Assembly: GCA_964017195.1 (NCBI GenBank)
Contig: OZ024892.1
Location: 20,514,889 to 20,578,888, forward strand
DNA: 64,000 nucleotides
Source of the DNA: Siderastrea radians
Taxonomy: Eukaryota > Cnidaria > Anthozoa > Scleractinia > Rhizangiidae
Direction: 5' to 3'
The notes beneath the pieces were generated by a model. That model was given only the letters and a program-made list of their open reading frames with translations. It ran no database searches and was not told where the DNA came from. Positions 59,557 to 64,000 of the stretch are shown here, in pieces. The translations under genes were made by a program, and so were the position numbers. Position 1 is the first letter of the stretch. Each line of letters begins with the position of its first letter.

Positions 59557-61243
59557 CACAGGCAGCCCAAGCTAAGGTTGAGAGCTGCGCATAAATTAGA
59601 CTGTTTTTTCCACGCTATGCATAATAATGATATCGGCAACATTTAAGAGTTTGTATGGAAATGATACAAAACGTCTCAAATTACCACAAATCAGAAAGAA
59701 GTCGAAATAAAAAAGATTTGTCTTATTTCATTGTTTTATTGGTCATTATTGGAGGGCTTCCTGGGCTGGTTTGAAGCTTTTTGGGCGAGAAATTGAAGTT
59801 TATATTTTTCATCAGTTACTGAACGTTTAGAATTAATTAAAGGCAGGAAACAGTTTCACACTGCACCTCACTTGAGGTTCGATAAATTCCATCACAATCA
59901 ACGAATCGCCCTAAAACTTCAAAGGTGTATTCTTGGGTCTTGCGCATACCTCTGTTCTTTCTCATGGGTTCCAGATCCTATTTTAAGCCGTCGAAAATCC
60001 CTCTTAAATACGAAACTCGCCTTTCCTGGTATGCGTTTTCATTTGAAGTGCACACATGAATCATTGCGAGCCGCGTTTCGACGACAAAATGTCCCTCAGC
60101 CGGGGAGAGGCTGAGTGAGATTGTCGACATTAGCAAACACGACACTGCGGAGTCCAGAGAGGTCGGTTTACAAAAATAGAGAAATATTAGAACGGCCGTG
60201 AAATTCACTCGCCTCACTTGACTTGGAAAACCATAATTTTGTTTTAGGGACGAAAGAAGAACTATCTTTTGCTGCACTCTAATCAATCCATTCGATGATT
60301 TTATGCCGAGTATTTGGCGCAAGTGATCCTGCTCACTGCCCGCAATTCAACCTCATTATTTAATTCCCATATATAGGGTTGTCTGCCCTAAAAAAAAATA
60401 TTGCTGTGACCGTGGAAAATAGCCACCACAATTTCCATTCCTTTGAAAACCGGTGCAATTTTTTTCTAGGTGGAAACTGCTCCTCGTCTCTGCTTCTAAA
60501 TTTCGACAACATTTTTTTGCGGTAAACAGGAAAAATGTGACAGAAAAAATCACTATGCTAATATATTGTCGTGGCGTCAAGTGAGGCGACTAAATTTCAC
60601 GGGCGTGCCGATAGTTTTCTATCAGGCCCTCAAACCGACCTCTCTGGACTCCGCAGTGTCGCCTTCTGCTTGTGGACAATCTCACTCAGCCTCTCCCCGG
60701 CTGAGGGACATTTTGTCGTCGAAACGCGGCTCGCAATGATTCATGTGTGCACTTCAAATGAAAACGCATACCAGGAAAGGCGAGTTTCGTATTTAAGAGG
60801 GATTTTCGACGGCTTAAAATAGGATCTGGAACCCATGAGAAAGAACAGAGGTATGCGCAAGACCCAAGAATACACCTTTGAAGTTTTAGGGCGATTCGTT
60901 GATTGTGATGGAATTTATCGAACCTCAAGTGAGGTGCAGTGTGAAACTGTTTCCTGCCTTTAATTAATTCTAAACGTTCAGTAACTGATGAAAAATATAA
61001 ACTTCAATTTCTCGCCCAAAAAGCTTCAAACCAGCCCAGGAAGCCCTCCAATAATGACGAATAAAACAATGAAATAAGACAAATCTTTTTTATTTCGACT
61101 TCTTTCTGATTTGTGGTAATTTGAGACGTTTTGTATCATTTCCATACAAACTCTTAAATGTTGCCGATATCATTATTATGCATAGCGTGGAAAAAACAGT
61201 CTAATTTATGCGCAGCTCTCAACCTTAGCTTGGGCTGCCTGTG
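59557..61243. mobile_element. Foldback transposon with arms of about 600 bp
   Basis: The two halves are reverse complements around 60400. The outer 610 bp (59557-60168 and 60632-61243) look nearly identical; one mismatch was noticed near 59747. The next 70 bp are weaker and the loop is about 340 bp. Ends are CACAGGCAGCCCAAGC and its inverse. A 7-bp direct repeat, CTAGTAC, flanks it (59550-59556, 61244-61250). No transposase; non-autonomous and young. Confidence 0.85.
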
Positions 61244-61250
61244 CTAGTAC

Positions 61251-64000
61251 TAGCTGCATGGAGAAAGTACAGTCGCAATGCAAATGTACACAGTACATAG
61301 TGATAGCCATTACAATGTTGAAGTTTAATAAATTAGTATTCTTTAAAGGTGTGGACACTTGAATTCTTCATTAAAATTGTGTCAACACATTTAATACAAC
61401 TAGGAAAACCAAGCATCATCTTGGTTAGATCTTTAATGGTAAAGGGCGGAAAAGGAAAAGCTAATAATTTAATGTGGGGAATTTTTTTACGTACTACTTT
61501 ATGGTTTCTGTGAAGGCTGGGGTATTAATTTTATTTCCACTATAACATCTACATGTATTGAAGTGGTGCAAGTACTTTAAGGAAACCCTTGAGCAGTTTT
61601 CACTTAGAATTATTTTGGATGTGACCATAATGACCTTTTTAACTAAAATAGTAATGCCCCTACACTTGTTTACAAGTAAATGTGTGCTTGATTGGAAAAC
61701 AACACAATAGAAATTATGTTAGCTAAATAGCTATATACATGTAGCTATGTTTCAATACAACTGCTAAAAACAGAATGTTGGAAGAAATTGGTTCCATAAA
61801 CTGAGTTTTGTTCTCCCAGAATTCTATTCATAATTCTACAATGTACCACTCCAGGGACACATGGAAACCCTCTTCTATTTCTCAAACAGAAAGCTGATAA
61901 CTGATTACTGGAATCAGTCGCATTTATTAAGCATATAACTATGATCAGAAACAACTCAAAAATTCAGTTAAAAAGTTAACGTCAACAATGTAAATCAACC
62001 AAAAAGTAAGTTAAAAGGCTTTTTTTTTCTAATGCACCCCTTTACACTGTACTTAATTCCCAAAGTACAGCTATAAATCCAGTGACCCCCTCCCTCCCCT
62101 TTAGTGACAACTGTTGGCAAAACCCATAAATGAAGATCTCTGTGGTTGGTACCTTTTTCATTAAATGCCCTGGTGGGACCATGCCTTGAGTCACCCCAGA
62201 TGGGAGGCACATGTGTCAGTTACCTTCAGGTAAAAAAGTTAACTCACTTATAAGTTGCCTAAACTCCAGTGATGGCCACACAAAATTTAGTTGGCTCATT
62301 CTGGTTCCCTTTAGTTTTTCCTTAGCCAAAGTACCTGCAGAGCCTAATTTAAAATGAGGCAACACTCTCTAAAATGATTCCTAGTGTTCTTGTGTTGTGC
62401 ACTTAGCAAATGCACCGGACATCGTGGATTACAAATTGATCCTGAAGTCAGGCTTTGACCTAACGCAAACAGTTTTGTGTTCTAACTGCTCCATCATAAG
62501 CCACGATTCCTGTTCTCCTCCTCCTGGAACTGCTTCACAACACAGCCTTTAAAAGAAGTCAGCCGCACATCAATCTCGCCTTCTTCAAGCTTCAAAATAA
62601 ACACACCAAAATGATAAAGGTAGTTTAAAATATCGCCACTCCTTTTGGTTATTGACTATTTTGCTCCCTTTTGAAAGGCCCTTTTAATTCCCTAGAGAAC
62701 CACAATCTGTCTGGAATGAAGGTAATTGAAAAAGCAATGTTTAGTTCATCTGGTTGTGACTCTTGGTTCATTTTTTTGTGGGTTGGGATCATAAATGTAC
62801 ATGTTATTTTTAAAGCCTGTTTTAAGGAGGCTCGCAACAGTTTTTTTTGGCCTTGGAGTGTATCTTTGGAAGTCAAAATTTCGCATAGAAGATAAACTTC
62901 GATTTTCTTAATACTTAGTTTCAGACCACCTTTTCAACATATGATCAAAGTTTATTTTCTCGCTGGTTTCCTAGCATTACAGCTGTCACCATAGCAATGG
63001 TAATGGACAACTGCTCAGTTTAAATGTCGAATATCTCGAATACTAGTCAGACACTTTATGACGAAACTTGAACTATTTGAACTACTCAACCTATGCAACT
63101 TGTATGCAAAATTAGGGAAAAATCTGTAAGAGCGTTTTCATGTAAATCATGATTCATTTTTTATGAGCTGATTTTGGTCATTCCTGCAATTTTGTCCAAT
63201 AGTTCAAGAAAGATAAACAACCCTAACACTTTTTCTTTTCAGTTGAAGGGTCTTTTATGATATCAAAACATTTTTAATGTACACTGAGCTTCCTAGGTGG
63301 CTGCGATTTTAAGATATTTATATTTAAAAACTGCTAAAATGCAGCACAAATCAGCCAAAAAGTTCGTAATTTGCATAAATAGAAATATTTCTAAACTGCC
63401 CTTACAGATTTTTCCCTTAAATTGATTGCCGTTAGAATAATAACTCTTTTTGACCTTCCAGTGGGTTTAGGCCAAATAAACATTTCTGTCATTAGATAAG
63501 AAGGCTGAATCTCGGTCAAGTTTCAGTCGTTATTAACTTTCAATGAGCAACTGAGTTTTATTTTGTTTTTCCTGGTCTATTTCACGGTTATTCACATGCA
63601 ATGAATAGTTATACACGCTGCACTTGTGTCCTGTCGTGCATTTATAATTCCTTCCCATAAGAATAAAAATTTCGTCTTCTGAGCTTCTTCCTGGAGACTC
63701 TTTTCCATTATTCTTTAAATACTGAATGACGTCTTAGCATTTTAATTATGGATTGCATACATGTTAACACCCACGATGGCATTACACTGGGGCTGAAAAA
63801 TGATGAGAAACAAGCTCAGAAGATGAATATTTATTTGCAGCATATGTGTATAGTTGTTGTATTCACACTGGTAAAACCTATTGGTCTGTAGCTAGAAAAC
63901 AATATGACTAACAAATTTCACATGAGCAAATGTGACAAGTATAACTTTGCATACACATATGTTGCAAACCCACCCTTCATGTGGTGGCAGCATGTGGCTG
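61251..64000. other. Mostly unassigned right-hand region
   Basis: Apart from the possible minus-strand exon at 62494-62589, nothing was recognised on either strand. AT-rich, without obvious tandem repeats. Confidence 0.45.
62494..62589 (-). CDS. Possible terminal coding exon of an unidentified gene
   Basis: After an AG at 62591-62590 the minus strand is open for 31 codons to a TGA at 62496-62494. The peptide starts LEEGEIDVRLTSFKGCVVKQ and ends QEEENRNRGL. Its charge pattern and codon choice look coding, and it could be the last exon of a gene lying to the right. No family was recognised and no partner exon was seen up to 64000. Confidence 0.3.
   Translation of the reverse strand, partial: LEEGEIDVRLTSFKGCVVKQFQEEENRNRGL

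Noticed and set aside
59872..60928. Two identical 80-residue proteins on opposite strands
   Set aside because: They come from the two arms of the foldback element and show no protein family.

Overview
The window looks like nuclear DNA of an anthozoan cnidarian, most likely a stony coral. It is AT-rich, its genes are split into short exons with GT-AG introns, and it carries a vertebrate-like DNA-repair gene (APLF), a cnidarian-style receptor fragment, and many small inverted-repeat transposons. The species cannot be told from the sequence alone.

Layout. (1) About 1-22236, minus strand: a gene of the glutamate carboxypeptidase II/NAALADase family (M28B), with fifteen recognised exons plus one tentative exon; its 3' end lies beyond the left edge. 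Four of the five zinc ligands, and the catalytic glutamate, have been removed by in-frame deletions or substitutions, so it reads as a pseudoenzyme. Its 7.7-kb sixth intron holds a broken class A GPCR on the opposite strand (9721-11254). (2) About 22237-27133: spacer with a hAT transposon (23322-25180) that has an 8-bp target duplication, a transposase remnant and a nested inverted-repeat element. (3) 27134-38555, minus strand: a complete 17-exon paralogue of the same family (850 residues), with every zinc ligand present and spaced exactly as in human GCPII. A (CCAG)n/(CCAA)n tract of about 450 bp lies in one intron. A further membrane-anchor exon at 41047-41369 has the right phase to be an alternative first exon. 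(4) 44860-58055, plus strand: APLF, nine exons, 558 residues, with an FHA domain, a Ku-binding motif, two PBZ zinc fingers and an acidic histone-chaperone tail. Its last intron (8.5 kb) is packed with repeats: an old inverted duplication of about 1.5 kb per arm around a zinc-finger pseudogene, and a 3.2-kb Harbinger-type element that itself contains another inverted-repeat element. (5) 58056-64000: spacer with a young foldback element (59557-61243) and a possible terminal exon of another minus-strand gene.

The two carboxypeptidase genes are a tandem duplication with matching intron phases: one keeps the full active site and the other has lost it while keeping its frame. APLF is an unrelated neighbour acting in non-homologous end joining. 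No CRISPR array, rRNA, functional tRNA or bacterial-type operon was seen.
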